Assembly (NCBI GenBank): GCA_003116975.1
Contig: BGKB01000041.1
Location: 392,487 to 456,486, forward strand
DNA from: Aurantiochytrium sp. KH105
Taxonomy: Eukaryota; Sar; Bigyra; Thraustochytrida; Thraustochytriidae
Length of the DNA stretch: 64,000 bases
Direction: 5' to 3'
The notes below the pieces were generated by a model, which was not told where the DNA came from, ran no database searches, and saw only the letters and a program-made list of their open reading frames with translations. This document shows positions 1-9,900 of the stretch, one piece after another. The position numbers were made by a program, and so were the translations under genes. Position 1 is the first letter of the stretch. Each line of letters starts with the position of its first letter.

Positions 1-2
1 GA

Positions 3-2804
3 GCAGCAGAACAAACACCACGGCTGACTTCGAAACCCGCTGGCAAGAAGCAAGAACGCGAAAGTCCTGCGCAAGCTCTTGAGCCCAAGCCAAAAATAAC
101 GGCTGTGCCACTTCACGAATATGCCGCTGCACGTCAGGATCAAGAGCGCCCAACAACTTCAAGGGCAGATGGAAGTTTCCCAAAAGGCAAAAATGCAAAG
201 CCAGTCTTTTCGCCCATTCCTGAAATTCGTGCAAAACCACGACCACTACCCGAGAAACCGAAAGTGCCACTCAAATCGCGTTGGCGAAAGGCTGCAAAGG
301 CTCACCGGGAGCGATTGCAGCGCCGCGACAAAGATTTTGTCTCATGGACCGCCCAGAGTATGAAGATGACTCGCCACGGAACTGAAAGCTTCACAGCTCT
401 TCCAAATGCGCCCGTTCCGCGTGGTCCGCGACGCGTCAAGTCATTGCAAGATATTTCTCGGGAGTATGAAGACAAGAACGTGTATCAGCGTCCGCACAGG
501 GACAATGCCGAGGAGGAAAAGGCATTGGAAAAGGAGCGGCAGGAATTAGTTGCAAGAGCGAAAAGCAAGCTCGCACGAAAACAGGCGAAAGCGGAAGCAC
601 TCTCAGCTGCAACGCAGACCCCTGTGCCCACGCCATCGCCGCTGCGGCGTTGGGTCGTCCTGGAACATGTTCCTGTCAACGAGTTAGACTGCCTTCGGGT
701 GCTGCGCGGCGACCGATCTGGCTTGGACTCAAATGATCTCATGGGCGCAGATGAACCAACCAGAGAGGAGCTCGAGGATCCTATGCTCAAACGTTTCCAC
801 GAAGAGAGGCGGCGGCTCGGCGCAAGCTTTGAAGCCATTCGTGGCATTATCGCACACCGAGAAAATGCGCTCTTTCGGGAACTCGTTGAGGATCGCGACG
901 AACTCGAGTGCGCCAAGGCAGAGCTACGAAAACAGATCTTGGCGGCTCTCGCGAATAATCAAGATCCAGACAGCTCTGAAAATAGAAACCGGCGCAAATT
1001 CAAGCGAAACCCGCTGCAAGAGGTGTCTCCCTTTGTCTGCGGAACGACACCAGCTACAGCATCGACAAACCAACAAGTGCGGACAAGCATGGCTGCCGCC
1101 GCACGAAGAAAACAAAAGGCCGCCGTGAAACAGGAACACCAGGATGCAGAGAACGCGTGGGAAGGATCTCCATTCAAGATAAAACTTCTTCAGGAGGTAA
1201 TTGACAAGCTACAAAAACGGATCGCCTTTAGAGTGTTATGCTGGACAGCACGAAGACGCGTGATGCTACGTAAACTCTGCGCAGAGCGCGAAGAGTTGGC
1301 CAAACGTCTCGAATTGCGGCGAGCATTTATTGGGCTTGCAACATTGCATCGCGCCCGAGCCTGGCTTCGTGAACGAGCGCGCAAACGCCGCGCGCACCGC
1401 GCGCGTTCCTCGCTTCGGAATTGCTGGAAAGCGTGGAAAGCGTTCTCTGTAGAGGCTGCATTAGCCCTTGGCAAAGCCGTAACGGCCGAGGCGTACAAGA
1501 GGCGAAAGACTCTGTGGCGTGCCTTTGCAGTCTGGCGCGCGCAACCTTTGGCCATTGAACGCTACGAAACTGTAGCAAACTTATGCGCACGTCGATTCTT
1601 TTTCGAGGTCTCGACACGGCGAGCTTTGTTCGGATGGCGTCAAGTGACGGTGCGCGACAAGCTCGTGCGTCTACGGCTTGTCTGCCGAGCGAGTGAATCG
1701 AGGCTTGGAGCCGAGGCCCGCGTTCCCGAGCGCTGGACGCGTGCGGGCATGCGCGGGGCTCTATCACTTGCATGTGTCGCATCCCGTGCTCGCTTGCAAG
1801 ATTCCTTGCAACAATCTACAATTGGGCTTGCACAAGGCGCTGTTTCGTCTATTTGCGTCGCGGTGCGTTGGCAAGCACATGTTCGCCAATCTATAGATCG
1901 GCGTCAAGCCGCACGAGATGCGTACATTCTTTGTGCGCGAGCAGCTCGTAAAGCGTATTCTTCTGCACGTGCACGTCGCGTTAGTCTAGCGTCGCAGCTG
2001 CCTGCTCAGCTCATGAATCTTGGTCTTGGTAGACTTGCTGCGAGACCTTTAGGTCAGCACATTGCAGCGCTTCGAAGTTTCGTGGCAGGCAACTCGCTCC
2101 GATATGGGCTGCCCACTGAGAACGATCGCCGGAGACCTCGGTCGCCAAAAGCAAAGACGCCTGAGCATTCGCGTTTTGATCCGGGACTCGCATGGCTCTC
2201 GGCACGTACCCCATATCCGGACCCCAAATGGCGACGCGACCTGCCCCTTGCACTTGCCTCTGTGCGCCTTTTGCGAAAGTCACTACATGACTGGCACGAA
2301 ACTGCGCATGCAATTGCTTGTGTTCGTCGAGGGGATTTTGCAAATGATCTCTTACTTGTCAAGCGGGTGTGGCGAGGACTAAGGACCAATGTGATGCTTG
2401 GGCGACTTCGCACGCATCTTATTGCATGGCGTCAGACCCTGGATCGCGGCACATGCGAGGGAAAACGGGCAAGAACGAAACGCGCTTTTTTTCGATGGCG
2501 TGCGATTGCCAGTCGCCGGCGCCTTCTCCGTCGTGTCTTTAGCCTCACGGATCCTCCAGCAGATCAATTGACGGAGCAGTTTTGGCTCCTTTCCAAGGTT
2601 CTTGCCGGTTGGCAAAATTTCGTTCAGACACAACGCAGCGCTCGCCATGGGATCGCCGCGGACCTGCACTATGAGCAGAATCTTTTGGCCAAGGCTTTCT
2701 CCGGCTGGCGCGCGCTTCACGGCGACAGTTTAGGGCGACGTTTTCTGTGCGCAGGGTCTGTTGTTGACGCAGCGACAGCGCGAGCAATTCTATGGCACAT
2801 GTGA
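3..2804 (+). CDS. SFI1-like Trp/Arg-repeat protein, 5' partial
   Basis: The frame is open from the left edge (no stop from base 3), so the N-terminus lies outside the window; the stop is at 2804. The first third is polar and charged (KPRPLPEKPK, many KERQEL segments). From about residue 400 onward the protein carries repeated units of the type L..F..W+, for example CWKAWKAF, WRAFAVWRA, LFGWRQV, LIAWRQTL, AFFRWRAIA, LAGWQNF and AFSGWRAL, spaced about 20-40 residues apart. This matches the pattern of SFI1/centrin-binding repeats of centrosome and basal-body proteins. Very rich in Arg and Ala. Function by family: a long helix that recruits centrin. The exact orthologue cannot be named; other centrosomal helical-repeat proteins are possible. 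It converges on the next gene. Confidence 0.6.
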   Translation, partial: AAEQTPRLTSKPAGKKQERESPAQALEPKPKITAVPLHEYAAARQDQERPTTSRADGSFPKGKNAKPVFSPIPEIRAKPRPLPEKPKVPLKSRWRKAAKAHRERLQRRDKDFVSWTAQSMKMTRHGTESFTALPNAPVPRGPRRVKSLQDISREYEDKNVYQRPHRDNAEEEKALEKERQELVARAKSKLARKQAKAEALSAATQTPVPTPSPLRRWVVLEHVPVNELDCLRVLRGDRSGLDSNDLMGADEPTREELEDPMLKRFHEERRRLGASFEAIRGIIAHRENALFRELVEDRDELECAKAELRKQILAALANNQDPDSSENRNRRKFKRNPLQEVSPFVCGTTPATASTNQQVRTSMAAAARRKQKAAVKQEHQDAENAWEGSPFKIKLLQEVIDKLQKRIAFRVLCWTARRRVMLRKLCAEREELAKRLELRRAFIGLATLHRARAWLRERARKRRAHRARSSLRNCWKAWKAFSVEAALALGKAVTAEAYKRRKTLWRAFAVWRAQPLAIERYETVANLCARRFFFEVSTRRALFGWRQVTVRDKLVRLRLVCRASESRLGAEARVPERWTRAGMRGALSLACVASRARLQDSLQQSTIGLAQGAVSSICVAVRWQAHVRQSIDRRQAARDAYILCARAARKAYSSARARRVSLASQLPAQLMNLGLGRLAARPLGQHIAALRSFVAGNSLRYGLPTENDRRRPRSPKAKTPEHSRFDPGLAWLSARTPYPDPKWRRDLPLALASVRLLRKSLHDWHETAHAIACVRRGDFANDLLLVKRVWRGLRTNVMLGRLRTHLIAWRQTLDRGTCEGKRARTKRAFFRWRAIASRRRLLRRVFSLTDPPADQLTEQFWLLSKVLAGWQNFVQTQRSARHGIAADLHYEQNLLAKAFSGWRALHGDSLGRRFLCAGSVVDAATARAILWHM

Positions 2805-3115
2805 GCGACCTGGCCGAAAAATACAGCCTACCGCAGGATAGCACACCACGAACAGTACAGCGCTGGCACCACAGTCGGCACCACAACCGCAATGATCGCA
2901 ACGTAACGTAAAGTAACGAAACGTAAGCCTAAAGTAAAAAACACAAGATCACGCGCCTCATCAAAGTATACAGAGAAAGAGATAGGCCTAGCTCACTGAC
3001 CAAATCATGTTCCCCCGTATGGTCCCTCTGGTAGTATTGTGTGTTGACTCTGCTTCTGCAAGCTGTTTGCATGTTTGAAAGATGGACATCGCATGCCTCG
3101 AGTCCTTCCTGTCTA
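2805..3115. other. convergent 3' intergenic region
   Basis: Lies between two converging stop codons. It holds an imperfect run of short taacg/taaag words near 2899-2935 and otherwise looks like 3' UTR. No gene seen. Confidence 0.5.
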
Positions 3116-4735
3116 CTAATGAAAAGAAGCCGCGTTGAGTTTCGGAGCACGCACAAAGGCAGCAACGTTGAGAAAGAGCGAGAGACATGCCAGCATCAGA
3201 AGCGCCTGCAGATCCGTCGTATACGAGGCCGAAATGTCGCGAATATAACCAAATACTACATGACCGATGCCCCCTCCAAAGCTCTCGAAAACAGAGTAAA
3301 TGCCGAAAGCAGTGCCCAGTGAGTCAGGAGAGACGACAATCGGAACTGCACTCTTGACCAACGTCGGCGTCGTCGAGGTCCCTACAGAGAGCAATATCAT
3401 TGCGAGGATTGCCCACTCCGGTGTCACCGTATCGCTGAGGAAAATGTAAAAGGCAAAGATGGCTGACGTCGACGCAAAGAGGCAAATGTAAAGACGGCCG
3501 CCATACTTGTCAACGAAGATGCCCACCAGCGGGGCGAGAAAGACAGGCAAAAGTGAGTCAATGCTCGCAATGAAGCCTGCTTGCACAGTGTCCATCTCTG
3601 TCGCGGAGCGAATGAAGTCCGCGGAAATGCCCCCGAAAAGATTGTGCAAGTTACTGTACACCATATGCATAAGCCCGAGAACCCAATAAGAAAGAGGCAA
3701 GAGTCGAACGCGGTTCAAGTGCAGCGCCAGATAATACTTCACATGGCGCTCCTCGACCTCTTGATGATGCAGCAAATGATTGTTGCGAGGTGTTGCGTCC
3801 TGTGCAGCCTCGGCGGCTTCCTGGTCAATTCCAGGGAGTAGCATTGCGCCGTAATACGACACCCCGGAAGGTGCCCGGCTTCGTTGATGTGGCGATGCCG
3901 TACTCGAGTCTGACGATCGCGATCTGCTCTCGGAAGCATCCACTGCAACGAGACCCCGTCGCTCCTCCAAATCGCCGGGCTGCTGATTTAGTGCAAAGCG
4001 AAAGGGTCGCTCCGCATGCGCAAAAATGTAGTAGATAATTGCAACGAGTACACTGCCAAAAAGAAAGGCACTGCCGAGCCATACGGCCCCTCGAAACCCG
4101 CCTTGTAGACGGGCCAGTTCTGCCGGAAGGGCCTTTCCCAGCCAATTTGCCAGGTAGTGAACAGATTCGGTGAAACCGATCGAGAAGGCCAGTGTATTGC
4201 CTTCAAACCAAGTGCCGACAATGGCGCCTTGCACAATGCCAGTACCGCCTTCGCCAAATCCATAAAGAACACGACCTGCCAGCGCAAGCGGAAAGCTCAT
4301 GAGGTTTGGCATCAAGAAGATGGCGAACATGACGTGGCCAAGGAGGGCCACGGACGTGAAGAGCACTGCGCTGTACTCGTGTCCTTTTTCGTCCACCAGG
4401 AGCCCGGTGAGGAAGGGCATAACTAGATTAGGCCAGCTCGTTGCTGCGAGAAAGGCTCCGAATTGAGCGTGCGAAACGATTCCTCCCGCCCCGGGAGACC
4501 CCGTGTCTGAGCCTACAAAGTAAACCTTGAGCGGGCCGAGCGCATGCTTCATATAGTGCGCACCTGATGGAATTAAGGACGCGCATAGCAAGACAAAGAT
4601 CTTGTAACGCGTGCCTGGCCACCTGTGCGCCGTGTCTGCCTTCATGGTGTCCTCTTGGCTGCCCTCGCTGCCTTCCTCGGCAACGAGCGACCGCGTCGAG
4701 ATTGGCCCAGCTACCTTGGCCCGGACGAGCGCCAT
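3116..4735 (-). CDS. MFSD1-like major facilitator transporter
   Basis: About 539 residues from the ATG at 4735. The frame stays open upstream to about 4846 but has no ATG there, so a short upstream exon is possible. Roughly twelve hydrophobic segments follow a polar N-terminus, starting at YKIFVLLCASLIPSGAHY. The glycine-rich segment GRVLYGFGEGGTGIVQGAIVG and the second-half motif PLVGIFVDKYGGR are typical of the MFSD1 branch of the MFS. A long hydrophilic Ser-rich loop separates the two six-helix halves. Animal MFSD1 is a lysosomal dipeptide uniporter; the same substrate here is inference. The N-terminal tail is acidic (EEGSEGSQED), as in endolysosomal members, but no clear dileucine signal is proven. 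Confidence 0.75.
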   Translation of the reverse strand: MALVRAKVAGPISTRSLVAEEGSEGSQEDTMKADTAHRWPGTRYKIFVLLCASLIPSGAHYMKHALGPLKVYFVGSDTGSPGAGGIVSHAQFGAFLAATSWPNLVMPFLTGLLVDEKGHEYSAVLFTSVALLGHVMFAIFLMPNLMSFPLALAGRVLYGFGEGGTGIVQGAIVGTWFEGNTLAFSIGFTESVHYLANWLGKALPAELARLQGGFRGAVWLGSAFLFGSVLVAIIYYIFAHAERPFRFALNQQPGDLEERRGLVAVDASESRSRSSDSSTASPHQRSRAPSGVSYYGAMLLPGIDQEAAEAAQDATPRNNHLLHHQEVEERHVKYYLALHLNRVRLLPLSYWVLGLMHMVYSNLHNLFGGISADFIRSATEMDTVQAGFIASIDSLLPVFLAPLVGIFVDKYGGRLYICLFASTSAIFAFYIFLSDTVTPEWAILAMILLSVGTSTTPTLVKSAVPIVVSPDSLGTAFGIYSVFESFGGGIGHVVFGYIRDISASYTTDLQALLMLACLSLFLNVAAFVRAPKLNAASFH

Positions 4736-5180
4736 CGTTGCGTCTCCGCGAACCGGAAGACGACCTTCTACGCTCCCGCCTAGCCCTGCAACTGCCGCAG
4801 AGTCTATTTCTGCTTCGCGTGCAGCGTGCAGTGCAGTCACGCCGCTCTCCTATCCTCGCGCACTGCGCGCCGCGCCGGCAGTTTGCTTGTATGATGGATG
4901 ATCCATCCATGATGTTGGGCTGGGCCTACAAACGAATGGTCTCCGCTTAATTTTGCGTTGTCCACGACTGTTCGCAATTTTTTATTGACGATGGCCGTCT
5001 GTCGAGTGCAGTCCAGTCCAGGCTCCAAACAGGCTCCGTTGCGTATCACGTCATAGGCTGTGCTTGTTTGTAATGAAGTTAATTTTTCAATTCAAGGTGA
5101 AGTAGGCTAGAGTGTTCTGCATTTTAAGAAAAAAGACATCATTTCTTTTGCGAGTATTGTACAAGATATCTTCTGTCTCT
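4736..5180. other. upstream region of MFSD1-like gene / 3' end of AIM6-like gene
   Basis: Bases 4736-4846 continue the MFSD1 frame without ATG (5' UTR or missed exon). A near-palindromic GATGGATGATCCATC cluster sits near 4890-4912. AT-rich sequence from about 5060 to 5180 is probably the 3' UTR of the next minus-strand gene. No other gene seen. Confidence 0.4.
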
Positions 5181-6605
5181 CTACAATGTGTCGCCAAGAA
5201 GAAATGCTTTGAGGCCAGAAATGCGATCTGTACTAATTAGATCAACACCTGCGTCAAGCAGCATCTTCCACGCATCTGGGGTCTCAGGGGTATCCCAGAA
5301 GCGCACCTTGACGTGCGGTACGGCTGTATGAATTGCAGCAACGGTCCCTTCGAGATTTTCCGCAAAGCTCTCATGCCACACAGAGGACATCATGCCAAGT
5401 GTGCGGATCAACGACGCATCGGAAGGGGCCGGGTGCTCAGGATCAATTCGGCCGTCGAGCCGCGTACAGTGTGTGGGACGTTGCAAGAGGCGCGCCGCTA
5501 GCTCAGGAAGAAGTGAAGGGGAAATGCCAGAGATGATGACCTGTACAGGTGACAAGAAGCTCCGCTTGACTTCTGGGGCAGGCAATGGCACTCCTGCCTG
5601 ATCATAGCACTCAAAGACTCGAAAGCCTGACTCCTTGTTGACCCTCGCCAAGATCGTCTCCAATGCATCCCAAGTCTCAAGTGACGAGCTCTTCATATCA
5701 ATCATTAACGTCTGCTGCTCGCAAACTCCAAGACGGCTTGCGAGTGGGTTAATTGGTCCGGGCCGTGCTGGGTTCTTCTTGGCTAGGTTGACGAGGGGGC
5801 GGAGATATTGGTCCTCAAGGTCATTGGACGTCGGCTGCACGTGGCCCGTGAACAATCGACCCGAACGAAGAAAAACATCCGCCTCAATGCTGCAGAACCC
5901 AGCAGAGAGCGCCAGCTTCACAGGCACTGCTTGCTGGTAGTCATTGTGCGAATGGGCATGGAGTAATGGAACGGGTGGCTGTCCACCTGATGGAAAGAGT
6001 TCCAGCGCACCATTGGAGTCTTCGAGATCGAGGTACAGCTGAAGTTCATCTTCTCCTGTCCAGCACACATTTTGGCGAATCACGAGAACGAGTGTGATGA
6101 TAACAAAAAGAAGTGAGCAGATCACGGCGCACTCTAGACATTCGCAAAAACCGCAGGTAAATTGTCGCCCGCACTGAGGCGAGAAAATCTTCGGCTGTCG
6201 CATCTCAGACCCCGTTTCTGCATCTAGACGCTCAAAGCTGTGCGAGCGCCCGCCAAAGCCCATCCTGCGCAGCAAACTACCAGATCTCCGAGTCTTTCTT
6301 GTCGTTTCAACATCAAAGCTTTGTATCCGCCGATCTCTTTCGTTGCCGCCATTTTCCGCGTCGTCGTCGTCGTTGTCGACACTCTCGTTCTGATCATAAT
6401 GAGTAAAGCCCCGCGGCTGCTGACGAAGCGACTCCTCGTGAGCATGTAGTCGTTCAAGTGTTTCGCTTGCTACCGCCCTTGCTCCTTGCTGCGGTTGCGG
6501 GTTAGGGCGCACATCTTGAAGCAGACCACGGTCATCCGCATCGAGTCGTCCTAGGTCCATGTTGCCTTTCTCGGCGGAGGCTCCCTCTACCGCGCGGCTG
6601 TCCAT
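5181..6605 (-). CDS. AIM6-like PLC-fold membrane protein
   Basis: About 474 residues from the ATG at 6605 (the frame opens with TTG at 6632). The N-terminal 150 residues are polar with an acidic DNDDDDAENG stretch, followed by a Cys-containing segment and one membrane span (AVICSLLFVIITLVLVI). The C-terminal half is a PI-PLC/glycerophosphodiester-phosphodiesterase-like TIM barrel: HAHSHNDYQQAVP, CSIEADVFLRSG, LFTGHVQP, LMIDMKSS and the ending VRFWDTPETPDAWKMLLDAGVDLISTD. These are hallmarks of the yeast AIM6 (altered inheritance of mitochondria 6) family. The His, Glu-Ala-Asp and second His expected in GDPD-type sites are present, so a phosphodiester substrate is likely but unproven. The topology suggests the barrel lies in the lumen or outside. 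Confidence 0.72.
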   Translation of the reverse strand: MDSRAVEGASAEKGNMDLGRLDADDRGLLQDVRPNPQPQQGARAVASETLERLHAHEESLRQQPRGFTHYDQNESVDNDDDDAENGGNERDRRIQSFDVETTRKTRRSGSLLRRMGFGGRSHSFERLDAETGSEMRQPKIFSPQCGRQFTCGFCECLECAVICSLLFVIITLVLVIRQNVCWTGEDELQLYLDLEDSNGALELFPSGGQPPVPLLHAHSHNDYQQAVPVKLALSAGFCSIEADVFLRSGRLFTGHVQPTSNDLEDQYLRPLVNLAKKNPARPGPINPLASRLGVCEQQTLMIDMKSSSLETWDALETILARVNKESGFRVFECYDQAGVPLPAPEVKRSFLSPVQVIISGISPSLLPELAARLLQRPTHCTRLDGRIDPEHPAPSDASLIRTLGMMSSVWHESFAENLEGTVAAIHTAVPHVKVRFWDTPETPDAWKMLLDAGVDLISTDRISGLKAFLLGDTL

Positions 6606-6868
6606 GCCTGTCGCGCGCGAGATTGAGTCCAAAGCCGAGGTCTCGTCTTCTCTCTGCGCAGACCCGAGCCCCCGTCAGACGGCTCGCTCGCTTGTTATTC
6701 TGATCCGAGTCTCCAGCTCACGTGAAAAGACTTTGAGAACTTCAATCACACGGTTACTACAGGTTCGAAGCGCAGGACATTGACAACATCGCTTGCGTGG
6801 AACGGCAAGCATACAACACAATTGACAAGGCGCGTCAATAAATCGATGACGAGGAAAAGGCATTAAAG

Positions 6869-6881
6869 CCCCCCCCCCCCC
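6869..6881. repeat. poly(C) tract, 13 bases
   Basis: Uninterrupted run of 13 C in the 308-base intergenic region 6606-6913, just beyond the stop of the minus-strand coiled-coil gene. Nothing else is recognised in that region. Confidence 0.9.
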
Positions 6882-6913
6882 TCTTCTTTTCTTTATTTGT
6901 CTAATCTGGAAAA

Positions 6914-9900
6914 TTACGATCGCCACAGCGCACATGTGGACTGCACGAGACGTCGAAGCTCGCTCTGGGACAGCCGGCTGGGAAGACTGCCACGCGTTGT
7001 AAAAATGTGATTTACAAAGGTCTTGTGGCGCTGTACAGCGTTTCGCAGCGACTGAAAAGCAGCACTTGCCACAGGATCGCTGCATCGTGCTTCGGCGCCA
7101 AAGAGGTCTCGCACGTCCTCAGGTGAGAGCTCGAGCATCTTCGCAACGGCATTCGCGTCAGTTCCTGCTGCGCCGTCAACTTCAGAAGATGCGGAGGCGT
7201 CTGGAACATAACACTTGCGACGGATCTCGAGTGCCTCGTCCGAAACACGAAGAAGCGTCGCATGCAAGGCGCGCTCGACCTCGACCGTCTCGCGATGATT
7301 AGCTTCAGCAAGCTCTTCCATCTTGACAGCACGAGCCTCGAGGGCCTGCGACTCTCGTTCCGCTGCGCGCGCCTTGGCCTTGAGCTGCGCAATAGAATCC
7401 TTTGCGCTCGATGTCTGGCGCTGGGCTTCCTTGTGGTCTTCCTCGAGACTGGCGAGCTTTCGTTTGCATGCCTCGAGATGATTCTCCGCTGCAGAAGCCC
7501 GTTTGCGCCATCGATCGAGCTTGGCTGAAAGCTCCTTTTCTACATCGCGAGACGCGACGGTCTGCGCTGCCGCCCGGGCGTCCGAAAAGAGACCAGCCTC
7601 GTTCGGTTGGCGAAGTTGCTGTTCTCGCATTTGCTGTTCTCGCATTTGCTGATGCTGCTGTTGTTCCTGCTTGAGCATGTCGATGCGACTGCGAAGCGCC
7701 GTGCGCTCTCGTGAGAGGCTGCGGACCTTTTCCCGCAATTCATCAAGTTCCTTGACGGCCTCGTTAAGCTCAGATTTGGCACGTTCACTCGATTGCCGCG
7801 AGGCTTGCGCAAGATTCTCCTTGTTGCGGGCTTCTGTCTGGGCTGCGCGCGCCTGAGCCTCGAGACGTTGTGCGCGACGGCGCAAATCGTCCTCGGCGCC
7901 CTTTTCCTCTGTTGCCTTTTCTGCCGCGGCCTGCAGCATGTCGCGTTTTCGCGCGGCATCGGCGCGGTATTTGCGAATTTCGGCTCGACTCGTCGCGAGA
8001 TCGGCGCGCAGCTTCGCCACAGCCTCGGGGCTCTGCCACGTTTTCTTCAGAGCCCCTAGTTGCTCCTTGAGCCTGTCGGTGGACCCCTTGTGTTCATTGA
8101 CGCGCCGTTCCAAGGCTTTGATGCGCGCCTGTGCGCGCTTACGCTCTGAAGCCCGGACCTCGTTCACTGTTGCACCAGACTCGAGGTCTTCAATCTGCTC
8201 TTGCAGCGCAGACCGCTCTTGCTCCGCCTCTTCGCGCAACGCAGACAAGGCGTCCTCCTTGCTTTGTGCAAGGCTTAACTCCCGCTCGCGCAACGCGACA
8301 AGCTCGTTCTGTAGCGCTTCGACCTGGCCAGACTGCACCTTGGTCCGTCGCAGCCTTTCCTCGAGCCGGACAACCTGTGCATGCAGGTCGTCACGCTCGC
8401 TCTGGAGTGTCTCAAGGCGTGAACGAAGAGACGCACATTCAGCCTTGGAGACGGATTGCGAGGACTCCGCGGCGCGAAGCTGTTCTTTGTTGACCTCTTC
8501 GTCCTTGCTGAGTCTCTCGTGTAGGGAGTGCACTTCTTGTCGAAGCCGGGCCATCTCTTGCTGCTCGGCCATACGCTGACGCTCGCGTTCGCGGTCGTAT
8601 CGATCGAGGACCACGTTGATGCGCCGTACAGCCTGTTCGAGCTCCACGCCTTGCAAGAGACCAAGAAAGGATTGCAGGCGTTCGGCAATTCCGTCTGCGC
8701 TTGCAGTTGCCGCGGGCCCGCGCTTTTCGAGCCGTCGTTGGAACTTTTGCAAAGTTGCCACCACGCTCGAGTTCGCGGCGCTCAAGCTCTTGTTAGCTCG
8801 CGCAGCATCCGCTAACCTTCGTGTGAGAATGTCGGCCTCGGCGCGCAGTCGCTTGATCTGCGTGTCTTTTTGTTCAAGAAGAATCTGTGCCGTCTCCTCG
8901 GCGAGTACCTCAAGTTTGCTGGTCTCGTGAGGTGTCTTGGATGACGGCGCGTCCTTTGGCTCCTCGCTCTGGGCGTCTGCAATACTGCCACGAGTCGCGT
9001 CACGGCGCACGCTGACGTCAGCGCCCGTGCTCGACGGTTCGACTTCACGCACGAAAGAGTTCTCTTCTTGAAGCTCGGCTACGCGAGCGTGCAATTCGTT
9101 GATTTCCTTTGCTTGTTCGAGCATACGCATGCGCAGCTCGGCGGGATTTCCCATCTCCTGCAAAGCCGGTGCAGACTCGTGCATCATAAGTTTCGTTTCG
9201 TATTCAAAGGCAAGGTTCACCATTTCGCGTTTACTCTCGTGAAGCTGGTCACGCAAGATGGAAGCCTCCATCTTGAATCCTTCAGCAAGCTTGCGTTCGC
9301 GCTCCACAAACGCCTTTTGCTTCTCGCCCTCTCCGTCCGTGTTTGTTTTGTAGTGTTCAAGCCGAAGAGAGCTTTCGGCGAGCTCGCTTTCGAGCTGGAG
9401 AATGCGTTCAGAGCGCGCATGAACCTCGCTCAACAAGTCGGCCTCGGCATCTTCGACGTCGACGTCGACACACGAGTCAAGCGCGAGGTCGTGAGTTTTG
9501 GCCAGACGCTCGAGCGAACGGCAGCGCTGCGTCTGTGCTCGCAGCTGCGCGCTCGCGCGAACGAGCAATTTCTCTGCAGTAGCGGCACGATCCGCCTCGA
9601 GTTTGCGAAGTCGCTCGTGCTGCATTTGACGAATCGAGCCCTCGAGCTCGTAGCGCCGCTCGAGAGCGTGTAGACTGGCTTCGGAGCGCGCCTCATCCTG
9701 CCTTTGGCGCGCCAATGCACGAGCCAGACGATCGATGCGAGCCGAGAGCGCCTCCTTGGTCCATTCTGCGCCTCGTAATTTTGCTTCTACGGCGAATCGC
9801 GCTTGCTCACTCTGCAGCACGGCATCTGCCATACGCTCGAGCGCGCGAAGATCGCTCGTGGCGCCAGGATCCTCATTCACGTCGTGGTGTTTTCGCGCAG